NCBI RefSeq assembly: GCF_004402405.1
Contig: NZ_SOFE01000023.1
Location: 308,297-372,296 of the forward strand
Reading direction: 5' to 3'
DNA: 64,000 bases
DNA from: Cryobacterium levicorallinum
Lineage (GTDB): Bacteria; Actinomycetota; Actinomycetes; Actinomycetales; Microbacteriaceae
The position numbers and the translations under genes were made by a program. Below the pieces are notes generated by a model. The model was given only the letters and a program-made list of their open reading frames with translations. It did not search any database and was not told the origin of the DNA. Positions 44,274 to 56,412 of the stretch are shown piece after piece. Each line of letters starts with the position of its first letter. The stretch's first letter is position 1.

Positions 44274-45608
44274 GTGAACTCCCGGCGATCTACCCTGATC
44301 TTTGTCATCGGATCGTTCGCGTATTTGTCCGCCGTGTTGCAGCGCACCTCGATGGGCATTGCGGGAGTGGCGGCCACCGAGCGTTTCGGCGGCTCGGCTG
44401 CCGTGCTCTCGAGCCTCGCCGTTGTGCAACTCCTGGTCTATGCCGCGGCACAGATCCCGGTGGGCGTTCTGATTGATCGTTTTGGGCCTCGGGTGCTCAT
44501 GATCACCGGCACGGCACTCATGGTGATCGGGCAGATCACCCTCGCGCTCGCACCGGACATCACCCTTGCCGTCGTAGGGCGTATTCTCGTGGGCGCGGGC
44601 GATGCGACCATCTTCATCTCCATGATTCGCCTGATCAGCTCGTGGTTCAGCGGACGCATCGTTCCGCTGCTGTCCCAATGGATGGGCAATATCGGCCAGC
44701 TCGGCCAGGTTCTATCCGCGGTCCCCCTGGCCTGGCTGCTGCACACGAGCGGATGGGTGCCGGCTTTTCTCTCGGCCGCCTCCGTCGCCGTCATCGCCCT
44801 GATCGTGGTCGTCATCTTTGTGCGGGACCGCCCCAGCGACCTGACCGAGCAGGTCAGGACGAACAGCCTGGCCATCGCGCTGACCCAGCTGCGGCACAGT
44901 TTCAAACGTCCAGGCACCCAGCTCGGGTTCTGGTCGCACTATGTGACGCAGTCCGCCGGCACCGTGTTCAGCCTGCTTTGGGGCTATCCGTTCATGGTTT
45001 TCGGCCTCGGCTACGAACCGGCCTTCGCTGCCGCCATGCTGACAGTGCTGGTCGGGGCCGGGCTCGTGTTCGGGCCGATTCTCGGCCTGCTGACGGCACG
45101 TCATCCCCTGCGCCGCAGCAATATCGTGCTGGGAATAGTCGCGGGCATAGCCGCCGCCTGGGCGCTCGTTCTACTCTGGCCGGGTATTCCACCACTCTGG
45201 ACTATTGTGCTTTTGCTCGTGGTACTCGGCATCGGCGGACCGGGTTCGCTCATCGGCTTTGATTTTGCCCGCACCTTCAACCCGCAACGCAGTCTCGGTT
45301 CGGCAAACGGTGTGGTCAACGTCGGCGGGTTTACCGCGAGTTTCGTCACGATGTATCTGGTGGGGCTGCTGCTCGACCTGCAAAACGGATGGAAGGTCGC
45401 CGGGGGAGCGGCCAGCGACCTGTACGCCCTCGATGCATTCCGGGTGGCGTTCTCGGTGCAATATCTCGTGGTCGGCATCGGAGTCGTATTTCTGCTGCAC
45501 GCCCGCCGCCGCACCCGTCGCCAGCTCTCCCGCGATGAGGGAATAGAGGTGGCGCCCATCTGGGTTGCACTATCACGCACCTGGAAACGACGTAACGGAG
45601 AATCCTAG
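44274..45608 (+). CDS. Major facilitator superfamily transporter
   Basis: This 444-residue permease has 12 predicted membrane segments. The first-half loop motif GVLIDRFGPRVLM is the classic MFS G-x-x-x-D-R-x-G-R signature between segments 2 and 3. The early LQRTSMGIAGVAATERFG resembles nitrate/organic-anion or multidrug-type MFS members of actinobacteria, but the substrate cannot be named. The GTG at 44274 (MNSRRSTL) is preferred over the TTG at 44265. It follows the PAC2 gene by 62 bases in the same direction. Confidence 0.88.
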   Translation: MNSRRSTLIFVIGSFAYLSAVLQRTSMGIAGVAATERFGGSAAVLSSLAVVQLLVYAAAQIPVGVLIDRFGPRVLMITGTALMVIGQITLALAPDITLAVVGRILVGAGDATIFISMIRLISSWFSGRIVPLLSQWMGNIGQLGQVLSAVPLAWLLHTSGWVPAFLSAASVAVIALIVVVIFVRDRPSDLTEQVRTNSLAIALTQLRHSFKRPGTQLGFWSHYVTQSAGTVFSLLWGYPFMVFGLGYEPAFAAAMLTVLVGAGLVFGPILGLLTARHPLRRSNIVLGIVAGIAAAWALVLLWPGIPPLWTIVLLLVVLGIGGPGSLIGFDFARTFNPQRSLGSANGVVNVGGFTASFVTMYLVGLLLDLQNGWKVAGGAASDLYALDAFRVAFSVQYLVVGIGVVFLLHARRRTRRQLSRDEGIEVAPIWVALSRTWKRRNGES

Positions 45609-45817
45609 TGCGTGGCGTGGCTTGTCGTCCAGACAAACCGTGCAATAATTGTTCAAGGACCCGTTCTGGTCCGGGGCATCTCCACACCGTGTGGTACTTA
45701 CAGTGTTGGTTTGGGCATCCCTGGGCTTGACATGGGTCCAAGTTCTGCCCAAAAACGCATCTGGCGCCGTCACCGGTCGCACAGAAGCAGGTAAGACTCC
45801 GCATGAGAGGTGCTCCA

Positions 45818-47080
45818 ATGGCAACCACCGTAAAGACCGAGGCGACCGACGAGGCGCCCACGACGACGGTCAAGAAGACCGTCACCAAGGCTCCAGCAGC
45901 CAAGGCCGCCGCGACGAAGAAGTCCGCGGCCACCGCAGCTGGCGTCGACAAGCCTGCTCCCAAGAAGCGCGTCACCAAGGCCAAGGTCGTCAAGAAAGAC
46001 GAAGAAGCCGACGTCGACAGCGCGCCGGACGGCGAGGAATACGACTCAGACGACGAAGGCACCAAGCGCCCGGCCTCGGCCGAGCCATTGCCGAGCGGCG
46101 CCCTCGTGCTGTCGCTGGTTGACGACGACGATGAGGTTCCGGTCTACTCGAGTGCCATCACCGGCGCGACGGCCGACCCGGTCAAGGACTATCTCAAGCA
46201 AATCGGTAAGGTCGCCCTGCTGAACGCTGCCGAGGAGGTCGAACTGGCCATGCGCATCGAGGCCGGCCTGTTCGCTGAGGACAAGCTGTCGGTCATGACC
46301 GATGTCGAGAAGAAAAACGCGCTCGGCCGCGAGTTGCAGTGGGTCGCCAAGGACGGCGCCCGCGCCAAGAGCCACCTGCTCGGTGCCAACCTCCGCCTCG
46401 TTGTCTCGCTGGCTAAGCGCTACACCGGTCGCGGAATGCAGTTTCTCGATCTGATCCAGGAGGGCAACCTCGGGCTCATCCGCGCCGTCGAGAAGTTCGA
46501 CTACACCAAGGGCTTCAAGTTCAGCACCTACGCCACTTGGTGGATTCGTCAGGCGATCACCCGCGCCATGGCCGACCAGGCCCGCACCATCCGCATTCCG
46601 GTGCACATGGTCGAGGTCATCAACAAGCTCGCCCGGGTGCAGCGGCAGATGCTGCAAGACCTCGGCCGTGAACCCACGCCCGAAGAACTCAGCCGCGAAC
46701 TCGACATGACGCCGGAAAAGGTCGTCGAGGTACAGAAATACGGTCGCGAGCCGATCTCCTTGCACACCCCGCTCGGTGAAGATGGCGACAGCGAGTTCGG
46801 CGACCTCATCGAAGACACCGAGGCCGTTGTACCAGCGGATGCGGTCGGTTTCACGATGCTGCAGAAGCAGCTCGAGAGCCTGCTCGATTCGCTCTCCGAG
46901 CGCGAAGCCGGCGTCATTCGAATGCGCTTCGGCCTCGGCGACGGCATGCCCAAGACACTGGACCAGATCGGCGACACCTTCGGTGTCACGCGTGAACGCA
47001 TCCGTCAGATCGAGTCCAAGACGATGGCCAAGCTGCGCCACCCGTCCCGGTCGCAGTCCCTACGCGACTACCTCGAGTAA
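45818..47080 (+). CDS. sigA: RNA polymerase primary sigma factor
   Basis: This is the housekeeping sigma factor, 420 residues. The first about 110 residues are a Lys/Ala/Asp-rich disordered region, as in actinobacterial HrdB/SigA. Region 1.2 is [16 protein letters not shown]; region 2 contains the core-binding [13 protein letters not shown] and -10 recognition [13 protein letters not shown]; region 4 ends with [14 protein letters not shown] for -35 binding. I chose the ATG at 45818, with GAGGTG upstream; the ATG at 45803 is itself next to that site. A leader of about 200 bases precedes it, with TTGACA at 45728 but no good -10. Confidence 0.96.
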   Translation: MATTVKTEATDEAPTTTVKKTVTKAPAAKAAATKKSAATAAGVDKPAPKKRVTKAKVVKKDEEADVDSAPDGEEYDSDDEGTKRPASAEPLPSGALVLSLVDDDDEVPVYSSAITGATADPVKDYLKQIGKVALLNAAEEVELAMRIEAGLFAEDKLSVMTDVEKKNALGRELQWVAKDGARAKSHLLGANLRLVVSLAKRYTGRGMQFLDLIQEGNLGLIRAVEKFDYTKGFKFSTYATWWIRQAITRAMADQARTIRIPVHMVEVINKLARVQRQMLQDLGREPTPEELSRELDMTPEKVVEVQKYGREPISLHTPLGEDGDSEFGDLIEDTEAVVPADAVGFTMLQKQLESLLDSLSEREAGVIRMRFGLGDGMPKTLDQIGDTFGVTRERIRQIESKTMAKLRHPSRSQSLRDYLE

Positions 47081-47124
47081 AGAGTGGCGTTGACACGGCG
47101 GTCCCGGATCGTGACTCTTCTCTC

Positions 47125-48405
47125 GTGAAGTCGGTGAAGTACGCTCCGGCGATTCTGATTGGTCGAGCGGTTCGGGTTCTAGCCCGCTGGCGCAAACCGG
47201 GTGGTGGCTCGGCCATCCCCGGCGTCGTCGTCAACCGCATCGCGCCTCGTTTTTTGGCCGACACCCTCAACGGCTTTCCGCTCGGTTTGGTCATCGTGAC
47301 CGGTTCGAGCGGCAAGTCGACGACGACCAAGATGCTCGTGGCCATTCTGCGGGCGCACGGCCTGACCGTGTTCACCAACCAGTCGACGGCCAATATCAGC
47401 CAGGGTTTGACCAGCGCACTGCTTGAACGGGTCACTCTGACCGGGCGCATCGCGGGTGACGTTGCCGTTCTTGAAATGGACGAAGGGCACGGTGCCTTGA
47501 TCGCCGGGTCGCTGAGCCCGCGCGTTGTCGCCCTTACCAACGTCATGGTCGACCAAATCGACCGGTTCCACGACTCAGAGATGGTCGCGGCCCTGCTCGG
47601 CAAGATCGCTGCCCGCGCCACTGAAACCGTGGTTCTCAATGCCGACGACCGCTACCTCGCCGACGTCGGCTCCAGGCTCGAACCGAGCATACGGGTGTCC
47701 AGCTACGGCGTCACCGCCCACGTTCTCACGCTGCACCCCCGTGGCCTGGGCTACGCCGACACCGCCGAATCGCGTCTGCCCGCTGGAAGGGGACTCCAAC
47801 TGACCGGAATGGCGGGGCGAACTGCCGAAGTGGAATTCCCTTCCAACGGCGGCAGCCACAGCATTGCACTGCCGGCCCGCGGCATCCATTACGCCGTTGA
47901 TGCTCTGACCGCGCTCGGCGCCGCCGAGGCCACGCTGGGGGAGACTTTCAACCCTGCCACCGCCTGTGCCGCACTCTCGGCTATGCCGGCCGTCTTCGGT
48001 CGCGGCGAAGTCGTCACCGTCGGCGGTAAAACGATCGAATTCGTGCTCGTGCAAAACCCGTCGAGCTTTCAGCTCAACGTGGACAGCCTCGAGGCCGGCA
48101 CGGAGCAGATCATCGTGATCATCGGCTCCGATGTGCGGGATCCCTCCTATTTCTGGCCGGTCGATACCTCGGGGCTTGGCCACGTGCTGATCGCCTCCGG
48201 ACTGAAGGCGCACGACATCGCCCTGCAGCTGGCCTACGACGGCGTGGCGGTCGATCGCATCGAACCCGACGTCCCGACCGCGCTCGATGCCTTCCTGGCA
48301 CTGCCGGATCCCGTGTCCGGGGTGAAAACGATCATCTTCTCGGCTGACGGCATGCGGCGCACCCGCGCCCACCTCGGCCTCGTCTCCAACGTTGAGGAAT
48401 CGTAA
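47125..48405 (+). CDS. murT: MurT-like Mur-ligase (lipid II D-Glu-modifying subunit), zinc ribbon absent
   Basis: MurT activates the alpha-carboxyl of D-Glu in lipid II with ATP, and in other bacteria ammonia from GatD then gives isoglutamine. This 426-residue protein has the P-loop VTGSSGKSTTTK (residues 58-69), the Mur-ligase EMDEGH and TNVMVDQIDR stretches, NADDR, and a C-terminal DUF1727 domain with SDVRDPSYFWPVD. Characterised MurT proteins carry a four-cysteine zinc ribbon after the NADD motif; here that stretch has no cysteine, and the protein has only one cysteine, in the motif TACAALSA. It lies directly before the GatD-like gene with no gap. The partner also lacks its nucleophile, so a different amine donor is plausible. 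Confidence 0.85.
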   Translation: MKSVKYAPAILIGRAVRVLARWRKPGGGSAIPGVVVNRIAPRFLADTLNGFPLGLVIVTGSSGKSTTTKMLVAILRAHGLTVFTNQSTANISQGLTSALLERVTLTGRIAGDVAVLEMDEGHGALIAGSLSPRVVALTNVMVDQIDRFHDSEMVAALLGKIAARATETVVLNADDRYLADVGSRLEPSIRVSSYGVTAHVLTLHPRGLGYADTAESRLPAGRGLQLTGMAGRTAEVEFPSNGGSHSIALPARGIHYAVDALTALGAAEATLGETFNPATACAALSAMPAVFGRGEVVTVGGKTIEFVLVQNPSSFQLNVDSLEAGTEQIIVIIGSDVRDPSYFWPVDTSGLGHVLIASGLKAHDIALQLAYDGVAVDRIEPDVPTALDAFLALPDPVSGVKTIIFSADGMRRTRAHLGLVSNVEES

Positions 48406-49167
48406 ATGACCGCCACGTCGATTGAGCGCCCCTTCACGGTGGTCTCGCTGCTGCCTCGTCTCCTCGACACCAACGGCGATGCCGGCAACGCTCGCGTGTT
48501 CGCCCAGCGCGCCCGGTGGAGCGGCCGCGAAGCGCGAGTCGTCGACGTGCATACCCGGGCCGATCTGCCCGAACACGTCGACGCGGTGTCGATCGGATCG
48601 GGAACGGATGCTGCGCTGCTGCCTGCGAGGGATGCCCTGCGCACCGTGCTGGAAGACCTGCGAGTCTGGTCGAATTCCGGCGTGCCCATTCTGGCCGTCG
48701 GCACCGGCTGGGAGCTGATCAGCTGGGGGATAGACCTCGCTGGCGGAAGCGTAATCGAGGGACTCGGACTGGTCGCGGGCCACGCCGTTCCCCGCACGAA
48801 ACGCGCCACCGACGACATCATCGTGTCGTCAAAGTTTGGGCGGCTGATCGGGTTCGAGAACCACGCCCGCGACTATGTCGGCGCTGAGGCGAGCCCGCTG
48901 GGCCGGGTGCTCCATGGTACAGGCAATGCGGATGCTCCGGCGAGCGGACCGCAGATCGAGGGCCTGACCATGGGTGAGGTGTTCTGCACCCACCTGCACG
49001 GTCCCGTTCTGGCCAGAAACCCCGGGCTGGCCGATCACCTGCTCAAGGCGGCATTCCGTCGCCGCGGTCTCGTCTATTCCCGCGGCGCTGTGGCCGAGTC
49101 CGTCGATGAGACGGCGCGCACCGCGCGCAACCAGGTTGCGTTGCGGCTCGGGCAGCCGACCGAATAG
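48406..49167 (+). CDS. gatD: GatD-like amidotransferase lacking the catalytic cysteine
   Basis: GatD is the glutaminase that feeds ammonia to MurT. This 253-residue class I amidotransferase-fold protein keeps the opening LLPRLLDTNGDAGNA, the SIGSGTD loop, GFENHARDY and the histidine motif THLHGPVLARNP (H198). The nucleophile elbow, normally AICGGYQ, reads AVGTGWE (97-103), so glycine G99 (codon at 48700) replaces cysteine. A cysteine at 194 lies beside the histidine motif but not at the nucleophile position. It should therefore be unable to hydrolyse glutamine. The ATG directly follows the murT stop, so the pair is coupled. Confidence 0.85.
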   Translation: MTATSIERPFTVVSLLPRLLDTNGDAGNARVFAQRARWSGREARVVDVHTRADLPEHVDAVSIGSGTDAALLPARDALRTVLEDLRVWSNSGVPILAVGTGWELISWGIDLAGGSVIEGLGLVAGHAVPRTKRATDDIIVSSKFGRLIGFENHARDYVGAEASPLGRVLHGTGNADAPASGPQIEGLTMGEVFCTHLHGPVLARNPGLADHLLKAAFRRRGLVYSRGAVAESVDETARTARNQVALRLGQPTE

Positions 49168-49276
49168 CAGCCGGCCGGGCGTTAATGAGGAAACCGCACC
49201 CGAGACTGGCCTGAGCCAGCCGCGCGTGCGGTATCCGTTCTTTCGTCAGCTCGAGCCGAACGAGATTATTGACCAG

Positions 49277-49528
49277 CTAGGAACGCTGGTCTTCGAGCAG
49301 ACGACTTGACTCGTCGTGCCAGCTCTCGGCAATGCTCGCGAGCTTCTCCTGGTGCTTGCGGCCGTGGTGAGCACAGAACAGCAACTCACTGTTCTTCACG
49401 ACGACGCGAATGTAGGCCTGGGCACCACAGGCATCGCAGCGGTCGGCTGCGGTGAGCTGGTGGGGGGCGCCCTGCTTGTTCTCAGCACCGTTGTCTACAG
49501 CACCATTTTCGGTGGCGATCTGGGACAT
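49277..49528 (-). CDS. DUF7455 small zinc-binding protein
   Basis: This 83-residue protein has a C-x2-C motif (DRCDACGAQAYIRV) and a C-x-H-H motif (LFCAHHGRKH), which together suggest one structural zinc. The first 25 residues look disordered and the tail is charged and helical. The family is found throughout actinobacteria near the primary sigma factor gene and the topoisomerase genes, as here. Function unknown; there is no signal peptide. GAGGAGGA precedes the ATG at 49528. Confidence 0.85.
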   Translation of the reverse strand: MSQIATENGAVDNGAENKQGAPHQLTAADRCDACGAQAYIRVVVKNSELLFCAHHGRKHQEKLASIAESWHDESSRLLEDQRS

Positions 49529-49571
49529 ATTCTCCTCCTCCAGACTTTATTACTTGAACCCTTTGACTAAT

Positions 49572-49628
49572 GTAAACACGGCCTGGCTGGGTTTACGCGG
49601 TGATTGGGTGCTATTTCGCTCACCGCGT
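49572..49628. promoter_or_regulatory. Inverted repeats between DUF7455 and the topoisomerase B gene
   Basis: Two inverted repeats lie in the divergent 193-base gap: GTAAAC/GTTTAC (49572-49577 with 49591-49596) and ACGCGGTG/CACCGCGT (49595-49602 with 49621-49628). They may be operators or leader hairpins. I cannot name a binding protein. Confidence 0.3.
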
Positions 49629-49721
49629 AGCCATGTTGCTCAGTTGTGACCCACGCGAGACACGAGGCGCGGCAGGCGATGCGCGAAGGCACCCCGGTTG
49701 GCCCCGGTATTCTTGGTTGTT

Positions 49722-51800
49722 GTGAGTTCTGACTATTCTGCGCGCCACCTATCCGTCCTCGAAGGACTGGAGGCAGTGCGCAAACGCCCCGGCATGTACA
49801 TCGGCTCGACCGACTCTCGCGGTCTGATGCACTGCCTGTGGGAGATCATCGACAACTCGGTTGACGAGGCCCTCGGTGGCCACGGCGCGAGCATCAATAT
49901 CGAGCTGCACCCCGATAAGAGCGTCGAGGTGCGCGACACGGCCCGCGGTATCCCGGTCGATATCGAACCCAAGACCGGCCTGACCGGCGTCGAGGTCGTC
50001 TTCACCAAACTGCATGCCGGCGGCAAGTTCGGCAGCGGATCCTATGCCGCGTCCGGCGGATTGCACGGGGTCGGAGCATCCGTCGTCAACGCCCTGTCCG
50101 AACGTCTCGATGTCGAGGTCGACCGGGACGGCAAGACCTGGGCCATGTCCTTCCACCGCGGAGAGCCCGGCCTGTTCGCCGACACGGGGGAGAAAAGTCC
50201 GGACGCCCCGTTCACTCCGTTTGAGAACCAGAGCGAGCTGCGGGTGATCGGCAAGGTCAAGCGCGGCGTCACGGGCACCCGCATCCGCTATTGGGCCGAC
50301 CGGCAGATTTTCACCAAAGGTGCAGCCTTTCAGACCGACGAGGTGCTGAACCGGGCCCGGCAGACGGCGTTCCTGGTTCCGGGCCTGGCGATCGAGGTCG
50401 CCGACCGGCGCACCGAAGAGCAGGTGGTCAGCCTGTTCCAGTTCGATGGCGGGATCAGCGAATTCGTCGAGCATCTTGCGACGGATGCCCCGATCACCGA
50501 CACCTGGCGGCTGACCGGCAGCGGCACCTTCAGCGAAACCGTACCGGTGCTCACCGACAAGGGCGCCATGGTGCCCACCGAACTCGTGCGCGACTGCGAG
50601 GTGGATATCGCCCTGCGCTGGGGGACCGGCTACGACACAATCGTGCAGAGTTTCGTGAACATCATCGCCACGCCGAAGGGAGGCACGCACCAGGCCGGCT
50701 TCGACGCCGGGCTGCTTAAATTTCTGCGCGGTCAGCTGGAGCTGAATGCCCGTCGGCTCAAGGTCGGCAGCGACAAGCTCGACAAGGACGACGTGATGGC
50801 CGGCCTCACCGCCGTGCTCACCGTGCGCCTGCCCGAACCGCAGTTCGAGGGCCAGACGAAAGAGGTGCTCGGCACGCCGGCCGTGCGGGCGATCGTTGCC
50901 AGCGTTGTCGCCAAGGCCATGGCGGAGCGCTATGCCTCGGCAAAACGTGACGACAAAACGCAGTCGGCGCTGTTGCTCGACAAGATCGTCGCCGAAATGA
51001 AGTCGCGCATCTCCGCCAGGGCGCACAAGGAAACCCAGCGGCGTAAGAACGCCCTGGAGAGTTCCTCCCTGCCGGCCAAGCTGGTCGATTGCCGCAGCAA
51101 CGACGTGTCCACGAGTGAGCTGTTCATCGTCGAGGGCGACTCAGCGCTCGGCACCGCCAAGCTCGCGCGCGACAGTGAGCATCAGGCGCTGCTGCCGATC
51201 CGCGGCAAGATTCTGAACGTGCAGAAGGCATCCGTTTCGGACATGCTCTCCAACACCGAGTGTGCCTCGATCATCCAGGTGATCGGTGCCGGCTCCGGGC
51301 GTAGCTTCGACCTGGCGGCGGCGCGCTACGGCAAGGTCATCATCATGAGCGACGCCGATGTCGACGGCGCCCATATTCGTACCCTGCTGCTCACCCTGTT
51401 CTTTCGCTACATGCGCCCGATGATCACCGAGGGCCGCGTGTTCGCTGCGGTGCCGCCGCTGCACCGGGTGGTCGTGATAAACCCGGGCAGCAAGCCCAAC
51501 GAGACCATCTATACCTATTCCGAAACCGAGTTGCACGCGGTGTTGACGGCGCTCGAGAAGAAGAATCGCCGCTACCAAGACCCGATCCAGCGCTACAAGG
51601 GCCTCGGCGAAATGGATGCCGACCAGCTCGCGACAACGACCATGGAACGCGCCCACCGCACCCTGCGCCGGGTGCGCGTCGACGATGCCGAGGCGGCCGG
51701 CAAGGTGTTCGAACTGCTCATGGGGAACGATGTGGCCCCGCGCAAGGAGTTCATCATCGACAGCTCCGACAAGCTCTCCCGCGATCGCATCGACGTCTAG
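49722..51800 (+). CDS. Type IIA DNA topoisomerase subunit B (ParE/GyrB-like)
   Basis: This 692-residue ATPase subunit works with an A subunit to pass DNA through a double-strand break. It shows LEAVRKRPGMYIGSTD, the GHKL ATP site EIIDNSVDEA and GLHGVGASVVNALS, and the Toprim domain EGDSALGTAK and MSDADVDGAHIRTLLL. The start is the GTG at 49722, with no ribosome-binding site, possibly leaderless. The A-subunit gene faces it at 51984-54473. The pair is not next to dnaA or recF, and the primary gyrase is expected elsewhere, so a topoisomerase IV-like (ParE) role is likely but cannot be proven from the sequence. Confidence 0.9.
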   Translation: MSSDYSARHLSVLEGLEAVRKRPGMYIGSTDSRGLMHCLWEIIDNSVDEALGGHGASINIELHPDKSVEVRDTARGIPVDIEPKTGLTGVEVVFTKLHAGGKFGSGSYAASGGLHGVGASVVNALSERLDVEVDRDGKTWAMSFHRGEPGLFADTGEKSPDAPFTPFENQSELRVIGKVKRGVTGTRIRYWADRQIFTKGAAFQTDEVLNRARQTAFLVPGLAIEVADRRTEEQVVSLFQFDGGISEFVEHLATDAPITDTWRLTGSGTFSETVPVLTDKGAMVPTELVRDCEVDIALRWGTGYDTIVQSFVNIIATPKGGTHQAGFDAGLLKFLRGQLELNARRLKVGSDKLDKDDVMAGLTAVLTVRLPEPQFEGQTKEVLGTPAVRAIVASVVAKAMAERYASAKRDDKTQSALLLDKIVAEMKSRISARAHKETQRRKNALESSSLPAKLVDCRSNDVSTSELFIVEGDSALGTAKLARDSEHQALLPIRGKILNVQKASVSDMLSNTECASIIQVIGAGSGRSFDLAAARYGKVIIMSDADVDGAHIRTLLLTLFFRYMRPMITEGRVFAAVPPLHRVVVINPGSKPNETIYTYSETELHAVLTALEKKNRRYQDPIQRYKGLGEMDADQLATTTMERAHRTLRRVRVDDAEAAGKVFELLMGNDVAPRKEFIIDSSDKLSRDRIDV

Positions 51801-51983
51801 GCGGACACCCGCTTTGGCTCGGAGCCCAGTCCATGGACGCGCACCGGGGGCTAATTCAGGAGGTCTCTTCCGGTCGCCGAAAAACTACCGCGTGTTTTTG
51901 GGCCCGGAGAGTGGCGGCGATTCGTTCTTCCTTAACTCGCAATGAATCGGGCCGGATCCGCTCCACAGCTACGCCCGTCGAGC

Positions 51984-54473
<2,490 letters not shown>

Positions 54474-54595
54474 TCGCGAATTCTGCTTCAAGCGTGCGGC
54501 GGCGACCGAGCGATCCGGTCGTGCTGCACTACGTCTGGGGCGCTCTCGGGAGCGCTGGAGGGCGCGGGTTCGTCCCTGTGAAAGAATAGAACCCG

Positions 54596-55741
54596 ATGCC
54601 CACCATGCTACCGGCCCGCCAATTCAGTGCCCTGCGCCTGGCCGATGTTCTCACCAGTTCTCTCGATGCCGTCTGTGCCAGACCGAATTCGCTCGGGTTG
54701 CCCGCGGTGCGCAAAGCGGTCGTGATTCTGGCGGACGGCCTCGGCGTCAGCTCGATCCGGGCTCGGGCCGGGCACGCCCGTTTTCTGGCTTCCCGCCTCA
54801 ATAAATCCAGCATTATCGACGGGGTCTTCCCGGCAACGACCGTGGCGGGGATAGCGACTTTGACCACCGGGGTGGAACCGGGCCAGCACGGTCTGGTCGG
54901 CTACCAGGTGCTCGATGCGGCTCGCGACCGGGTCGTCAACCAGTTGACCGGCTGGGACGCGGGTATGCAGCCCGCGACCTGGCAGCGGGCCCGGACCGTT
55001 TTCGACCGGGCCGCCGACGACAACGTTCCCAGCTTCGCCGTCGGCCCGAAAAAGTTTTTGGACTCGGGCTTCACCCAGGCGGTATTGCGCGGGGCTCAGT
55101 ACGTGTCCGCCGAGAAGGTGGCCGATCGTTTTACCGCTGCGCGCAGGATCCTGAATGAGAACCCCACCGCCCTGATCTACCTGTACGTCGCTGAACTTGA
55201 CGTTGTCGCCCACGCGCACGGCTGGGAATCGGACCGCTGGCTGGCCGTGCTCGAGTACCTCGACTCGGAGGTGACCCGGTTCGCGGCGACTCTGCGCTCC
55301 GATGAGGGGCTGCTTCTCACCGCGGACCACGGCGTGATCGACGTGCCGAGCACCAAACACGTTCTGTTGGACACCGAGCCGGCACTCGTCGCCGGGGTTC
55401 GCCACGTGGCGGGGGACCCGCGCTGCGTGCAGCTCTACCTCGAACCGAAGCAATCCGCGGTCGACGCTGACTCACTCGCGGATGCCTGGCGGCAGTCGCA
55501 GGGGGATCGCGCCTGGGTCTACACTCGCGCTGAGGCGGTGGCGGCCGGCCTCTACGGGCGCGTCGCCGACGAGGTGCTGCCGCGCATTGGCGATGTGCTC
55601 ATTGCCGCCCGCAAGGGCATCGCCTACTACGATTCCCGGCCGGCGAACCAGAAGGCGCGCAACATGATCGGGCAGCACGGTTCCCTCACCGATGAGGAAG
55701 TGCGCGTGCCGCTGATTCGTGCTGGTGCCTTCGAACGATAG
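54596..55741 (+). CDS. Alkaline phosphatase superfamily nucleotide pyrophosphatase/phosphodiesterase
   Basis: This 381-residue protein resembles actinobacterial NPP-like enzymes. The nucleophile is the threonine in [17 protein letters not shown]. Metal ligands are the aspartate of VVILADGLG, the Asp and His of [11 protein letters not shown], and the Asp and His of [12 protein letters not shown]. No signal peptide is evident, so it may act in the cytoplasm. The substrate is not determined. The ATG at 54596 is divergent from the topoisomerase A gene and 122 bases from it. Confidence 0.88.
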   Translation: MPTMLPARQFSALRLADVLTSSLDAVCARPNSLGLPAVRKAVVILADGLGVSSIRARAGHARFLASRLNKSSIIDGVFPATTVAGIATLTTGVEPGQHGLVGYQVLDAARDRVVNQLTGWDAGMQPATWQRARTVFDRAADDNVPSFAVGPKKFLDSGFTQAVLRGAQYVSAEKVADRFTAARRILNENPTALIYLYVAELDVVAHAHGWESDRWLAVLEYLDSEVTRFAATLRSDEGLLLTADHGVIDVPSTKHVLLDTEPALVAGVRHVAGDPRCVQLYLEPKQSAVDADSLADAWRQSQGDRAWVYTRAEAVAAGLYGRVADEVLPRIGDVLIAARKGIAYYDSRPANQKARNMIGQHGSLTDEEVRVPLIRAGAFER

Positions 55742-55749
55742 CGAAGACA

Positions 55750-55777
55750 CTCCGGCGCCCCGCGTGGGGCGCCGGAG
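55750..55777. terminator. Bidirectional terminator between the phosphodiesterase and DUF3043 genes
   Basis: A perfect 12-bp GC-rich stem (55750-55761 with 55766-55777) with loop GCGT, between convergent genes whose stops are 39 bases apart. Confidence 0.85.
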
Positions 55778-55780
55778 CGG

Positions 55781-56374
55781 TCAGACCGGGTACTGACGGC
55801 GCTTGACCTGCGGCTTGGGCAAACGCATCGGCCGCAGCTGCAGCGCGCGCATGGCTGCATACCAGCGGATGCGCTCGGCCTTGTCCTCGCCGAATTTGGC
55901 CTCGATCTTCTTGGTGAGAATGAAGCCGAGTGCGACGCAGTCGATAACGGCGAGGATGAAGAATGCCCAGAGCGCGAAGATCGCGTAGACGTCAATGCTC
56001 GGAATCGTCGTGAGCAGAATCACCAGGAACATGATCGGGATCATCAGTTCGCCGACGTTGAACCGCGCGTCGACGTAGTCGCGGGCGTAGCGCTTCTGCG
56101 GACCGCGTTCGCGCAGCGGCAGATATTTGTCGACTCCGGCAGCCATGCCGGCCCGAGCGACATCCCGAGCTGCTGTGGATTTGGCGCGCGCCTGCTTGGC
56201 GGCGAGCTTGCGGTCGTCCGGCACCAGCGGGCGCTTGTTGGCCGCTTCCTGCTTCTTGCGGGTGGGGGTCGCCTGACCCTTGCCGGCAGTGGGCGCGAGA
56301 CCGAGGCGCGCTGCGGTCTCGTCTGCGCTTTCAATCGACGGCTGGGCGTCGGGGTTTACGGGAGTCTTAGCCAC
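55781..56374 (-). CDS. DUF3043 membrane protein
   Basis: This 197-residue protein has a long charged, disordered N-terminus with KKQEAANKRPLVPDDRK, then RDYVDARFNVGELMIP leading into two membrane segments (about residues 105-122 and 127-149), and a basic C-terminus (MRLPKPQVKRRQYPV). The family is restricted to actinobacteria and has no known function. I chose the GTG at 56374 (MAKTPVN), with AAGGAT upstream, over the TTG at 56389. It is divergent from the dipeptidase gene. Confidence 0.87.
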   Translation of the reverse strand: MAKTPVNPDAQPSIESADETAARLGLAPTAGKGQATPTRKKQEAANKRPLVPDDRKLAAKQARAKSTAARDVARAGMAAGVDKYLPLRERGPQKRYARDYVDARFNVGELMIPIMFLVILLTTIPSIDVYAIFALWAFFILAVIDCVALGFILTKKIEAKFGEDKAERIRWYAAMRALQLRPMRLPKPQVKRRQYPV

Positions 56375-56412
56375 ATCAAATCCTTGCAATTGGGTGCTTT
56401 AAGATTACCCGT

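Noticed and set aside
45728-45760. A sigma-A promoter of sigA based on TTGACA
   Set aside because: No acceptable -10 hexamer lies 16-19 bases downstream, so I did not list it as a promoter.
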